Below are positions 53,516-63,395 of a stretch of DNA of 64,000 nt, in pieces (positions within the stretch are counted from its first letter, which is position 1; the number at the start of each line of letters is the position of its first letter). The notes beneath the pieces are model-generated. The model saw nothing but the letters and a program-made list of their open reading frames with translations. It was not told the DNA's origin and made no database searches. The position numbers and the translations under genes were made by a program. This DNA comes from Anaerobiospirillum thomasii (GTDB taxonomy: Bacteria; Pseudomonadota; Gammaproteobacteria; Enterobacterales; Succinivibrionaceae), in assembly GCF_900445255.1 (NCBI RefSeq), contig NZ_UAPU01000005.1, forward strand, positions 383,001 to 447,000. Direction: 5' to 3'.

Positions 53516-54646
53516 ATGAGCATACTATTTATATCATCAATTATCTTTACTCTCTATGCAATAGCGTCGCTAGCATTGCCAGCGGCCATTAAACCAAGAT
53601 ATAAAATCCTTTTATCTATTGTATTTATTGTCTGCTCATTAAAATTTATCATCTACAGATATACAGGCTCAATTTTAGAGCCAAATCTTGATGTAAAGAC
53701 AGTGCTAGCCCTTGAAACAGGCCATGCCTTTTTACTGCTGTGTGCCTTTTTAGCACTGCTTAAAGATATATGCTCTGTGCTTTTACTTGTCATTAAAAAG
53801 TTAATGAAGGTAAAAAGCACCTTTACCTTAAATCGCTTCAATCCTTATTTAATACTCTGTGCTCTTGTCATGGCAGTAAGTGGCACGCTCTATCAGCTAA
53901 AGATCCCAGATATAAAGGTCGTAGAGGTTAAGATAAAGGATCTGCCTGAAGAGCTTGAAAAACTTAATATCATACAGCTTACAGATATTCACATAGGACC
54001 TATTCTAAAGCATGACTTTTTAGAAGGCGTGGTGCACAGAGTCAATGAGCAAAAGGCTGATCTCGTGCTCCTAACCGGCGACTATGTTGACGGATCTGTC
54101 AGAGCCAATGGCAAAGAATTTAAATCGCTTGCAAGTCTTAAAAGCACATATGGCATTTATGCCGTAACCGGCAATCATGAGTACTACTCAATGGCAAGAG
54201 AATGGGTTGAGCATCTTAAAGGCAATAACATACGGTTTTTAGACAATGAGCATGTAACTCTTAATATTGACGGAGCCACTTTGACCATTGGCGGCAGTCC
54301 TGATCTTAAAGCCCCGCAGTTTAACTACACAGGTCCTGATGCCAAAAAGACCTTTAAAGGTGCCCCAGATGGCACACGTATATATCTGACCCATGAGCCT
54401 GCCACAGTTACTATGACAAAAGTTGATGCTGATTTAATGTTATCTGGTCACACCCATGGCGGCATTATGTTTTTCCTTAAGCCATTGATTGCAAAATATA
54501 ATGCAGGCTATGTCAGCGGATTATATAAGATAGATGATAGACTGCAGCTTTATGTAAGCAATGGCACAGGTATATGGTCAGGCTTTTCCTGCCGCATCCT
54601 GGTACCAAGTGAGATCACGCTAATCAAACTCAAAAGAGCTGAATAA
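53516..54646 (+). CDS. Membrane-bound metallophosphoesterase (YaeI/YkoQ type)
   Basis: Four N-terminal membrane segments (roughly residues 1-135) precede a calcineurin-like phosphoesterase domain. Its metal-binding motifs are LTDIHIG, LLTGDYVDG, VTGNHEYYS and LSGHTHGG. YaeI-type members cleave UDP-2,3-diacylglucosamine or related pyrophosphates; the substrate here is not indicated. The ATG at 53516 is preferred over the TTG at 53474; neither has a strong ribosome-binding site. A clear terminator follows. Confidence 0.85.
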   Translation: MSILFISSIIFTLYAIASLALPAAIKPRYKILLSIVFIVCSLKFIIYRYTGSILEPNLDVKTVLALETGHAFLLLCAFLALLKDICSVLLLVIKKLMKVKSTFTLNRFNPYLILCALVMAVSGTLYQLKIPDIKVVEVKIKDLPEELEKLNIIQLTDIHIGPILKHDFLEGVVHRVNEQKADLVLLTGDYVDGSVRANGKEFKSLASLKSTYGIYAVTGNHEYYSMAREWVEHLKGNNIRFLDNEHVTLNIDGATLTIGGSPDLKAPQFNYTGPDAKKTFKGAPDGTRIYLTHEPATVTMTKVDADLMLSGHTHGGIMFFLKPLIAKYNAGYVSGLYKIDDRLQLYVSNGTGIWSGFSCRILVPSEITLIKLKRAE

Positions 54647-54714
54647 TAAGATGCTCTTAAAATAAAAGCAGCTTAAGCTTTTAAAAAAGAGACAATACAC
54701 AATTGAAGATAAAG

Positions 54715-54741
54715 GCAGGAGACAGCTCTCCTGCTTTTTTT
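54715..54741 (+). terminator. Intrinsic terminator after the phosphoesterase gene
   Basis: GCAGGAGA and TCTCCTGC form a perfect 8-bp stem with a CAGC loop, followed by seven Ts. Confidence 0.9.
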
Positions 54742-56492
54742 ATATGCATAGATTGCCAAGTTCTAAAGACTTTCCATAAAACCATCAGGCTTTTATAAGT
54801 CTGCATAATAAGCACGCGCGATCTTAAAGAGATCTTATCCTCAGATCTAAGCTCTTAAAAAAAGAAAAGTTCATGACAAAGATACAGATTTGTTGATTTT
54901 GCAGCAACTGATGCGATCGTCTGATCTTAAATGTAAAGATAAGCTCTTAGTTTGATAATTAAGAACTGACAAGAATAAGTCTGCACTATGACACTTATAA
55001 AAGTAGAAGTGTCAGAAGGGAGAGTGTCCCTGATACTTATTTTAAAGTAGTGAAACCTAAAATTAGATTTTTTTAAACTTTATAAAAAATCATGAAAAAA
55101 GACTGGCAAAGCTAAGTTAAAACTCCAATGTCTGCTACAGTCAATAAAAGATTATATAGCCGCGTATTTTTTCACTTACAGCGCACACAAAAGATTTTAC
55201 AGGATAAAAGCCAGGTTAGCTTCAGTCTGGCTGTGTAGGGAGAGAAGGGGTCAAAAAGATATAAATTAAGTCAGTAATAAAGGCTGTTCAAAAAAAATCT
55301 TGAACTAATAGAAAATAAATAGCTCTAAAAACAATAATTGATGTAAAAGATAATATTATTATAGTCATTTTACAATTGTAAATAAATTTGCATTTCTACT
55401 TAACACGCTTGATAGAGAACACAGAGCGCTGCAGCTAAATATGAAAATAGTGTGGGGTAATTGTAACATTTTACTTTCAAAATTATGAAAGTAACTTTCA
55501 TAAATAAATTTACATTTTTGTAATTTATTTTCCTAACTTTCAGAAATTGAAAATTGCTTTTTATTTATTATAATTTATCAAGACATTTATCACTGTCACT
55601 ATTCGCTATAAATTGCGCTATTAAGCTACTTATAAGCGCTAAATATTAAGTTTTATCACACTTATCAAGGTATAATTTAAATATAAACTTTTCCTTTCAT
55701 ATTAAGCAAATCTTTCATCACAATCCTAAGATTTTGCCAAATCTTGGCATCATGACTTTCACAAATGGCGCAGATCCTGCCAAAAGGAGATCTATTTAGA
55801 TCTTACATTTATAAACAAAGCTAAGAAAACTGACTCAGTTTTAGCCGCAGATCGGCTCAAAATTACCTTGTTGCCTGTAGTTGCATAATGTAAATCTGCA
55901 GATCTTTGGCTATACATGACACAAAAAGACCCTTTTATTTGGCGCCAGACACTAATCTTTTGACTGCAAAACTTATGCGAAGAAAACTAATCAAAACTAG
56001 CCCCTGCCTTAGCACCTTTTACTCTCTCTTTGTTCCCTCTACCCAAGACACACAGACTAGCAGTATCTGGCACACAATTGAGCATCTACAAAGCACTACA
56101 ACCTGGTCATTTTTTATTTTATATGTATGAGTATATTTGCATACAATATATAAATAGTTTTTATATGTATTTTTTGCTCTGAAATTTGAGCATAAAGAGA
56201 TGATACGCACAGCATGATGCAGTCCCCTGCCATCTGCTCGGACGTTTAATTAAGATCTAAGATAGGATTTAATGGTCCTGTACAGTATAGATGACTTTAT
56301 CTCTTCCCTACTTTAACCCCTACTCTTATCTGCAGATGATTACAGCTAAAATTGCTTACATTTGGCCCCTGCCAGCCTTTACAGACCATAAGGCAGCTTA
56401 TGTCCTATGCCCCTTCCCAGGCTGCTTTTAAGGTTATCTTAAGGATCAATTGAGGATAACTTGTGAATATGCTGCAAGGTACTCTCTGAGGA
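54742..56492. other. 1.75-kb gene-free region
   Basis: I find no supported gene; the one plus-strand frame at 55906-56130 has no ribosome-binding site or recognisable family. The part from about 55300 to 55720 is very AT-rich and holds several palindromes and a repeated 18-base motif, described separately. The rest shows no feature I can name. Confidence 0.6.
55369..55535. repeat. Cluster of palindromes and direct repeats in AT-rich DNA
   Basis: TTTACAATTGTAAA (55369-55382) is a perfect palindrome. TTATGAAAGT and ACTTTCATAA flank a single base at 55483-55503. AAATAAATTTACA and TGTAATTTATTT form a further inverted pair at about 55502-55530. The motif AAATAAATTTGCATTT at 55381 recurs with one change at about 55502. 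ACTTTCA is also seen three times at 55472-55545. The cluster suggests repeated protein-binding sites. Confidence 0.6.
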
Positions 56493-56528
56493 TAAAAAAA
56501 TCCCCTCAGAGATGGAGCATCTGAGGGG
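56493..56528 (-). terminator. Intrinsic terminator of zapC
   Basis: On the minus strand CCCCTCAGA and TCTGAGGGG form a 9-bp stem with a 9-base loop, followed by ATTTTTTT. It lies about 58 bases past the zapC stop. Confidence 0.9.
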
Positions 56529-56585
56529 TTAACGAGTTCTAACAGTCATTAGAAACAAACAAGGAGAAATAAAAAACTTTTAAAA

Positions 56586-57155
56586 TCAGGCAAATCTTGC
56601 TTTTTTATGTTTTAATCTAAAGATATTGATTCTGTCTGCCTGTACTCTTACCATCTGGGAAATCTTGAGCGTATATGAGAAGATAGTCAGCTCCTTATTT
56701 ACCAGCATTAATCTGTATAAGCCATCCTGTGGCTCATCATCAAGCACGATGAAGTCGCCTACGGCACCGTCTATAGCGTATAAAGTCACTATCTGGCCGC
56801 GTGAAATATAGGTTTCTGGCTCTACAGCGTGCATAAAATAATTGCTTACAGGATTTGTCAGCTTAACGAATCTGGCACAGGCTACTGCATTGAGAGCTAA
56901 ATCAAAGCACTCAATCTCATCTAGCATATTTATGCTGTACAGGCCTTCCTGAAAATCGGCTAAAAGCTGCATATCCTCAACACATAAAGTTTGTTTTACA
57001 GAAGGTGCACAGTCTTTGCGAAGATCTTCCTTTTTAAAATGTGTTGAAAACTTATATGGTACGTTTTCATCTGATACTAAGTTTGTGATCAGGTATGTAG
57101 AGCCGTCATACTCTCCGTAGCTCCAGTTCCATGCATCACTTGGTATAAATTTCAC
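56586..57155 (-). CDS. zapC: Cell-division protein ZapC
   Basis: The 189-residue protein resembles ZapC: it begins MKFIPSDAWNWSYGEYDG (ZapC MRIKPDDNWRWYYDEE) and has the LALNAVACARFVKL segment matching LVLNALVAIRYLKP. It ends with a beta-rich domain closing in DRINIFRLK. ZapC binds and stabilises FtsZ polymers in the cytoplasm. In E. coli the gene lies directly after pyrD, and here too pyrD is the upstream neighbour, which strengthens the call. A bidirectional terminator separates the two genes, so zapC has its own promoter. Confidence 0.8.
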   Translation of the reverse strand: MKFIPSDAWNWSYGEYDGSTYLITNLVSDENVPYKFSTHFKKEDLRKDCAPSVKQTLCVEDMQLLADFQEGLYSINMLDEIECFDLALNAVACARFVKLTNPVSNYFMHAVEPETYISRGQIVTLYAIDGAVGDFIVLDDEPQDGLYRLMLVNKELTIFSYTLKISQMVRVQADRINIFRLKHKKARFA

Positions 57156-57230
57156 AACAACTTCCTATTCTGTAATTAACTTTCAGTATAATTATAGACT
57201 TAGAAAAATATAAAAACAATGAGGTAAATA

Positions 57231-57267
57231 AAAAAAGTGTGAGCTTTTGGGCAATCACACTTTTTTT
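57231..57267. terminator. Intrinsic terminator between pyrD and zapC
   Basis: AAAAAAGTGTGA and TCACACTTTTTT form a perfect 12-bp stem with a 12-base loop. The A and T runs serve both directions. It ends the pyrD transcript. Confidence 0.88.
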
Positions 57268-57318
57268 GGATCATTTTTGGTATTTTTTAAAATTTACTGT
57301 TTAACAAACGTAAACAAT

Positions 57319-58344
57319 TTATAAATTATTGACGATATCACGTATGACCACAGGTCCTTTATAGATTAATGAAGAGTAGATCTGTAAAAGCTCTGCGCCA
57401 TTACTCATCTTCTCCCTGGCCTCTATGGCATTGGAGATACCGCCTATACCAATGAGCGGTATTTTACCTTCAATTATAGAGTTAACCTTTTTAAGCACGT
57501 CATTACTTAGCGCATATAAAGGTCTGCCTGATAAACCACCCCATTCACTGGCATGATTAAGGCCATAGATAATATCACGTCTTGTTGTGGTATTAGTACA
57601 TGATATGCCCTCTATATTATTTTCAAGGCATGAGTGGCATAGAGCCTCAATCTGCTCTGTATTTAGATCAGGAGCCATCTTAACTACTAAAGGTACATGT
57701 TTTTTATAACTGAGCTCAAGCTTTTGCTGCTCTTCCTTTAATACCTTGAGTAATTTGCTCAAAGGCTCAAGATCCTGCAGTGCAGTCAGACCTACAGTAT
57801 TAGGACATGACACATTGATGGCAATGTAGTCACAGTAGGCATAGACCTTCTGCATACAGTAGATATAATCAAGATGGGCATCGTTAAGTGATGTTACCTC
57901 ATTCTTGCCAATTGATACACCTACTATGCCCTTGTACTTTCTTTTTATAAGGTTACTAACAAGATAATCCACGCCCTTGTTGTTAAAACCCATGCGGTTG
58001 ATGATACCGTCAGCCTCAACTATTCTGAACATACGCGGTTTTTCATTACCTAACTGAGCCTTTGGTGTCACAGTACCAAGCTCAAGATAACCAAAACCCA
58101 AGGCTCCCAGATAGTCAATGGCATCACCGTTTTTATCAAGACCTGCAGCTAAACCTAATGGATTTTTAAAATGCAGTCCCATTACATCGCAAGGTCTTTC
58201 CTCAACGCTTTGAGAAAATAAAGACAGCAAAGGTCCGTGCGAGAGCATACTGCCCATTTTTATTACCATATTATGGGCACCCTCTGGATCAAGCATAAAC
58301 ATAAAAGGCCTGATTAGAGGGCGATATAATGAATATAAAGACAT
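57319..58344 (-). CDS. pyrD: Dihydroorotate dehydrogenase (quinone), class 2
   Basis: The 341-residue protein has the N-terminal helical membrane-association part of class 2 enzymes (LYRPLIRPFMFMLDPEGAHN). The FMN/active-site barrel follows: NPLGLAAGLDKNG, GYLELGTVTPKAQLGNEKPRMFR, INVSCPNT with the catalytic Ser, VKMAPDL and IGIGGISNAIEAREK. It oxidises dihydroorotate to orotate with quinone at the inner membrane. It lies five bases after the DUF2835 gene in the pepN-DUF2835-pyrD run. Confidence 0.97.
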   Translation of the reverse strand: MSLYSLYRPLIRPFMFMLDPEGAHNMVIKMGSMLSHGPLLSLFSQSVEERPCDVMGLHFKNPLGLAAGLDKNGDAIDYLGALGFGYLELGTVTPKAQLGNEKPRMFRIVEADGIINRMGFNNKGVDYLVSNLIKRKYKGIVGVSIGKNEVTSLNDAHLDYIYCMQKVYAYCDYIAINVSCPNTVGLTALQDLEPLSKLLKVLKEEQQKLELSYKKHVPLVVKMAPDLNTEQIEALCHSCLENNIEGISCTNTTTRRDIIYGLNHASEWGGLSGRPLYALSNDVLKKVNSIIEGKIPLIGIGGISNAIEAREKMSNGAELLQIYSSLIYKGPVVIRDIVNNL

Positions 58345-58349
58345 AATAA

Positions 58350-58580
58350 CTAGATCTCTTTTTTAAGCGATACAAATTTATTGGCAGATGAGGTGCACAG
58401 CACAAAGCGGCCCTTTATACCCTGTATGGTGGTAAAGGAGCGCAGATGATTGGCATCAAGCTCAAGCACAATACCCTCATCTGTTCTGACCACGAGTTTA
58501 TGGGCAAAGCCTGCATAAACCCTCTTTAACTCATCGGCACTTATATTTAATGAAAAGTGATAATATTTATAGCCATACAT
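58350..58580 (-). CDS. DUF2835 family small protein
   Basis: The protein has 76 residues from the ATG at 58580 (a GTG at 58589 would add three). The sequence YYHFSLNISADELKRVYAG, then LELDANHLRSFTTIQGIKGRF, matches DUF2835, a small gammaproteobacterial family of unknown function with the conserved LR-F-T-QGIKGRF core. It fits tightly between pepN and pyrD and is probably cotranscribed with them. Confidence 0.85.
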   Translation of the reverse strand: MYGYKYYHFSLNISADELKRVYAGFAHKLVVRTDEGIVLELDANHLRSFTTIQGIKGRFVLCTSSANKFVSLKKEI

Positions 58581-58598
58581 ATCCGTCACCCATCAGAT

Positions 58599-61229
58599 CT
58601 ATGATCCAATTGCGGCACTTATCTTCTCATACAGTGAGCTTGAGATATTATCCTTGCTGATTAACTTGTGCAGCACCTCGCGCATCATTTCCTGACGCTT
58701 GGCATCAAAGCGCTTAAAGCTTAAAAGCGGAGTAATCAGACGGGCAGCTATGTGCTGATTGATACCATCTAGCTCCTGTACCACATCTGAGAGCAACAGA
58801 TAACCTGTACCATCAATCTTGTGCAGTGCCTTTGGATTGTTAAAGGCCAGAGAGCCTATCAATGCTCTGACGCGGTTTGGATTGATTTTGTCAAATCTCT
58901 TGTGACGCATCAGTTTTCTTACTGTATAGACAGTCTCCTCGGATGGGGCTGAGCCCTGCACTCTAAAGAAATTGTCAAAGACTAAGGCATCATGCTGCCA
59001 CTTGCTCTCAAAGTTCTCTAAAATCAGTCCCTTGCATGGCAGCTCAAGATGTACAGCGCAGGTCATGGCTGCAAGCTTGTCTGTAAAATTGTTGGCTTTT
59101 TCATAGTGAGACAACACCAGAGCATCGGCCTCTGCCACTTTCTCACTCTCTTTTCTGGCAAGAGCTAACATATACAGAGCGCTGTTGCGCAGAGCACGTT
59201 TTGAGGCATCCTTTATATTATACTTATATGAGCCGCGCAGTCTGTTGTTCTCATAAACAGTCTTGAAGGTATCAGCCAAGCTCAGAGCCACCTGCTTTTC
59301 AATAAAGTCTCTTATGGCAATAAGTGAGTCAAGATCTACAACCTTGAAGGTTTCAATCAGTTCATTGACTGATGGGATCTTGATAAGCTCACAGACTAAA
59401 AGCGGATCAACGCTCTTGTCGGTGAGTAAAAAGCCAATGGCATCGATGATGGCAACAGGATCTGGCAGTGTGCCGCCTGAGGCAATCTTGTCAATGTGGC
59501 CATGTACATAGTTATTGATTAAAGATGTAGCACTGTCCTTTTTAATAAATGGATCGGCTACATTCTTGAGCATGAGACTGTAGTCATCATCAGTATATGG
59601 AGCAAAGCATTTTACAGGAGCTGAAAAGTCCATAAACAGCACAGGCAGAGTATCGGCACTCAAGTTGGTAAAGGTATAGCTCTGCTCATCCTGATTAAAA
59701 ATTAAAATACCGCTCTCATCAAGCTCAGGTGAGTTTTGTATATTGCCCTTACCATCTATAAAGCACATTCTTATAGGAATATACATGGCACTGGCATTTT
59801 TTAAAGGCACACCGCACTCAAGAGTCTGACTTAGATTTAAAGTAAAGAGTGAGCTTTGCTCGTCAAACTCCCAGCTGGCGCGCACATGCGGGGTACCTGC
59901 CTGTGTATACCACAGTCTGAACTGAGCCAGATCCTTTTTAGATGAGACCTCCATGGAGACAATAAAGTCCTCAATGGTCGCAGCCTGTCCGTCATAGCGG
60001 GTCAGATAGTCATTGACAGCCTTGATAAAGGCCTCTTCACCTAAGATGGTATGGATCATGCGTATAACTTCTGCGCCCTTGTCATAAATAGTCACGGTAT
60101 AGAAGTTATTCATCTCCATAACCTTTTCAGGGCGCACAGGATGAGCCATAGGACCTGCATCCTCTGCAAACTGTGTGCCGCGTATGACATCAATGGACTG
60201 CAGTCTTGTCAGAGCACGTGAGGCTACATCTGATGAGAATTCCTGATCTCTAAATACAGTAAGACTTTCCTTTAAAGACAGCTGGAACCAGTCACGCAGT
60301 GTTACTCTGTCGCCTGTATAGTTGTGAAAATACTCATGGCCAATCACACTTTGCACATTAAAATAATTGGTATCGGTGGCAGTATGCGGATCAACAAGGA
60401 CATAGATTGAGTTGAAAATATTAAGACCCTTGTTCTCCATAGCGCCCTGATTGAAGAAATCAACAGCCACTACTTTAAAGTTATCAAGATCATACTCAAG
60501 GTTAAAGCGACTCTCATCCCACTTCATAGACTGCTTGATGCTCTCCATGGCCCACAGTCCACGCTCATAGGCGCCTCTGTCCACATACAGCTCTAAAGAT
60601 ACATTGCGACCTGACTTGGTTTTATAGGTATCTTTAATAATATCAAAAGATCCTGCCACCAGCGCAAACAGATAGGATGGCTTTGGAAAAGGATCCTCCC
60701 AGGTACAGAAGTTACGGCCGTTTTTAGTGCCGGATGCCACAAGATTACCATTTGAGAGCAGCACACCGCAGCCATACTCAGGACTTACTATGGTAACTTT
60801 GTATTTGGCAAGAACATCAGGTCTGTCTAAAAAGTAAGTGATGCGTCTAAAGCCCTCTGGCTCACACTGAGTGCAGAACACTCCGTCAGTCTTGTAAAGA
60901 CCCATAAGTGAGGTATTTGAGGCAGGAGCAATGACAGTCTCAACAGTAAGCTCAAAATCATCAGGTACATTTTCAATGACAAGGCAGTCACCCTCGACCA
61001 TGGAGTCACATGGATGACCGTTGAGCAGCACCTCAACAAGCTCAAGATCCTGACCGTCAAGGCGTAAGGCTGCCTTTCTGTCAGAGGTTAAACGCTGATA
61101 GCGGGTTACAGATTTTACCTGTGTATACTCATCAGAGAGGTTGAATTCAAGTTCAATATTGGTAGCGGTAAAATCAGGAGCTTTATACTCAAGACGCTTT
61201 TTTGCCTTGTAATTTTTCTTTGAAGCCAT
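58599..61229 (-). CDS. pepN: Aminopeptidase N (M1 family)
   Basis: The 876-residue length is that of E. coli PepN. The exopeptidase motif GAMENKGLNIFN and the zinc site HEYFHNYTGDRVTLRDWFQL (HExxH plus a downstream Glu in LKESLTVFRDQEF) are intact. It removes N-terminal residues from cytoplasmic peptides. An AAGGA site precedes the ATG. A hairpin separates it from prc upstream. Confidence 0.97.
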   Translation of the reverse strand: MASKKNYKAKKRLEYKAPDFTATNIELEFNLSDEYTQVKSVTRYQRLTSDRKAALRLDGQDLELVEVLLNGHPCDSMVEGDCLVIENVPDDFELTVETVIAPASNTSLMGLYKTDGVFCTQCEPEGFRRITYFLDRPDVLAKYKVTIVSPEYGCGVLLSNGNLVASGTKNGRNFCTWEDPFPKPSYLFALVAGSFDIIKDTYKTKSGRNVSLELYVDRGAYERGLWAMESIKQSMKWDESRFNLEYDLDNFKVVAVDFFNQGAMENKGLNIFNSIYVLVDPHTATDTNYFNVQSVIGHEYFHNYTGDRVTLRDWFQLSLKESLTVFRDQEFSSDVASRALTRLQSIDVIRGTQFAEDAGPMAHPVRPEKVMEMNNFYTVTIYDKGAEVIRMIHTILGEEAFIKAVNDYLTRYDGQAATIEDFIVSMEVSSKKDLAQFRLWYTQAGTPHVRASWEFDEQSSLFTLNLSQTLECGVPLKNASAMYIPIRMCFIDGKGNIQNSPELDESGILIFNQDEQSYTFTNLSADTLPVLFMDFSAPVKCFAPYTDDDYSLMLKNVADPFIKKDSATSLINNYVHGHIDKIASGGTLPDPVAIIDAIGFLLTDKSVDPLLVCELIKIPSVNELIETFKVVDLDSLIAIRDFIEKQVALSLADTFKTVYENNRLRGSYKYNIKDASKRALRNSALYMLALARKESEKVAEADALVLSHYEKANNFTDKLAAMTCAVHLELPCKGLILENFESKWQHDALVFDNFFRVQGSAPSEETVYTVRKLMRHKRFDKINPNRVRALIGSLAFNNPKALHKIDGTGYLLLSDVVQELDGINQHIAARLITPLLSFKRFDAKRQEMMREVLHKLISKDNISSSLYEKISAAIGS

Positions 61230-61256
61230 GTTTTTTCCTTAACTGAAAAAAGTTAA

Positions 61257-61281
61257 AGCCCAGATTTTTTAAATCCAGGCT
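61257..61281 (-). terminator. Stem-loop between prc and pepN
   Basis: On the minus strand AGCCTGGATT pairs with AATCTGGGCT (two G-U pairs), followed by TTAACTTTTTT. It probably ends or weakens transcription from prc into pepN. Confidence 0.65.
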
Positions 61282-61287
61282 CTATAT

Positions 61288-63378
61288 TTAATTTGTACTT
61301 TCTATGCTGTTGTCTTGTTTGTTCGAAACACTGTACATGGTAAAAATCGGAGTGTTCTGTGCACTGTGCACCTTACTTGAACTTAGCGTTGCAAAGTCAC
61401 TTGCAATATTTACTGCCTCATTTAACAGAGCATCAGGGAATTCAAAGTCATCTGGCAGATCATCCACCTTCTTGACCGGATCTTTTCCCATCTCCTTTAA
61501 ACGGGAATTAGTGTTTTCAAGAGCTATCTTATCCTCAAGATCCTTCATCTGACGTCTCTTGTCAAGATTGACGCTTAACACCTTTTTCTCTTTTAGCGCA
61601 AGATATCTGTCCATATCCTCACGCATAATTCTAAAGGCCAGATTGTCTTTTACGCGGTTGTTATGACGCAGTGTCAGCTCTGGTACATAGGCATCAATAT
61701 TCAGATATCCCTGATAATCCACGCTGTCAATCTTATCCCAGTTAAGTGCATTTTTCTCGACGCGCTCGCCCACCTGTGTATTATCCACAAGACCTGGGAA
61801 GGTAATGTCAGGTACCACGCCCTTTAACTGAGTTGAATTGCCGTTGATTCTGTAGAACTTGGCTATAGTATAATGTACAGAGCCATAATCCTCATTGGCA
61901 TAATCATAGACGCGGGCCAAATGCTTGTTCTGCTGTACTGTACCCTTGCCAAATGAGGTATCACCTATAATCACAGCCCTGCCGTAATCACGCAGTGCAG
62001 CTGCCATAATCTCAGAGCTTGAGGCTGACAGACGATTGATTAAAACCACAATTGGACCGTCATAGGCTACAGACTCATCTGTATCAACCTGCGGCATGAT
62101 ATTGCCTACAACATCGCGCACAAGCACAATAGGACCGTCTTTTATAAACAGACCGGTAGAAGATGTAGCCTCAGGCAGCAGACCACCGCCGTTTGATCTT
62201 AAATCAATAACGAGCGAGGAAATATTCTCCTTTTTGAGCTTTTCAAGCTCTTTTTTAATATCCTTGTGCAGATCGGTATAGAAGCTCTTGATTGACAGTA
62301 CGCCAACCTTGTCCTTGCCTGCAAGTTTGACTTCACCCTTGGCAGCTCTGTCCTGCAGTTTAATCTTGTCGCGTATGAGCTTTACTGTAAAGTTCTTCTG
62401 TGTTGAGCCCTCATCTCTTTCAATATCAAGATAGACGGCACTGCCCTTTGGACCTTTAATCTTCTTTACAACGTCATTAAGTCTCCAGCCTATAATATCA
62501 TCATAGGTACCGTCCTCCTGACGCACACCTACAATCTTATCCTTTGGCTTGAGCTTCTTTGACAGCTCAGCAGGTGATCCTGCCACTAAAGAATTGATAA
62601 CTGTAAACTCATCATCAGCCATCAGCACGGCACCAATACCCTCAAGTGACAGATTGATATCGTCATTGAAGTTTTCAGAGGCCTGCTTTGACAGATAGCT
62701 TGTATGTGGATCTATGGCTGTAGCAAAAGCGTTTTCAAAGGTGGAGAACACATCTTCAGTCTCAACCTGAACCAGGCGGGACAGCGCTGACTCAAAGCGC
62801 TTTTTTAAACGCTCTTTAGCCTTTTCATCACTCTTACCCTGCAGAATCTGATTGATATACTCGTTTTTAAGCTCTTTTAACCACTGATCCTCAAGCTGCT
62901 GCCTGCTTGTAAAATAGGCAGACTCACTTCTGTCCATTTCAATAACACCATCGGTGTCAACATCAAAGCCAGACTTTAACTTCTCAAGGTAAAAAGAGTA
63001 CTTTTTAAAACGCTTTTTGATATTTTCATTGTACAGAGCATATGGATAGGTGAGATTGCACAGCTCAATGGCCTTTAAAATCTCGGCTCTGTTGTTATAG
63101 ATCTCATCTACTTCAGACTGCAGATAGAGGCTTTTGTTATAGTCCAAATAAGACAGGTACTGAGCAATAACATTGTCGGCAAAAGCATTATCAAGCTTAA
63201 CAGCCTTATAATGGGCCCTTAAAAAATAATTGGCAGTACGTGAACAGACTACAGAATGCAGATTGTCCTGAGCCAGAACCGGCAGTTCATCAATAGACTG
63301 TGGCACATTGAGCTTTGCCTGCACACCAAAACACAGGCATAAAGGAACAAGCAGTGCCAGCTTATTTAACTTAAACAC
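61288..63378 (-). CDS. prc: Tail-specific periplasmic protease (C-terminal processing peptidase)
   Basis: The 696-residue protein starts with a signal peptide (MFKLNKLALLVPLCLCFGVQA). An N-terminal helical region, a PDZ domain (INLSLEGIGAVLMADDEFTVI near residue 240) and an S41 protease follow. The catalytic Ser lies in LINRLSASSSEIMA and the Lys in DTSFGKGTVQ. Prc cuts periplasmic proteins from their nonpolar C-termini. The start is a GTG at 63378 with AGAGG upstream. It follows proQ by 17 bases, the order found in E. coli. Confidence 0.95.
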   Translation of the reverse strand: MFKLNKLALLVPLCLCFGVQAKLNVPQSIDELPVLAQDNLHSVVCSRTANYFLRAHYKAVKLDNAFADNVIAQYLSYLDYNKSLYLQSEVDEIYNNRAEILKAIELCNLTYPYALYNENIKKRFKKYSFYLEKLKSGFDVDTDGVIEMDRSESAYFTSRQQLEDQWLKELKNEYINQILQGKSDEKAKERLKKRFESALSRLVQVETEDVFSTFENAFATAIDPHTSYLSKQASENFNDDINLSLEGIGAVLMADDEFTVINSLVAGSPAELSKKLKPKDKIVGVRQEDGTYDDIIGWRLNDVVKKIKGPKGSAVYLDIERDEGSTQKNFTVKLIRDKIKLQDRAAKGEVKLAGKDKVGVLSIKSFYTDLHKDIKKELEKLKKENISSLVIDLRSNGGGLLPEATSSTGLFIKDGPIVLVRDVVGNIMPQVDTDESVAYDGPIVVLINRLSASSSEIMAAALRDYGRAVIIGDTSFGKGTVQQNKHLARVYDYANEDYGSVHYTIAKFYRINGNSTQLKGVVPDITFPGLVDNTQVGERVEKNALNWDKIDSVDYQGYLNIDAYVPELTLRHNNRVKDNLAFRIMREDMDRYLALKEKKVLSVNLDKRRQMKDLEDKIALENTNSRLKEMGKDPVKKVDDLPDDFEFPDALLNEAVNIASDFATLSSSKVHSAQNTPIFTMYSVSNKQDNSIESTN

Positions 63379-63395
63379 AAAAACCTCTGTTCTAC

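Noticed and set aside
55300-55720. Chromosomal replication origin
   Set aside because: The DNA is AT-rich with palindromes, but I see no run of DnaA boxes and no dnaA, gidA or rnpA nearby.
55906-56130. A 74-residue plus-strand frame
   Set aside because: No ribosome-binding site, no family and low-complexity end; it appears to be a chance frame.
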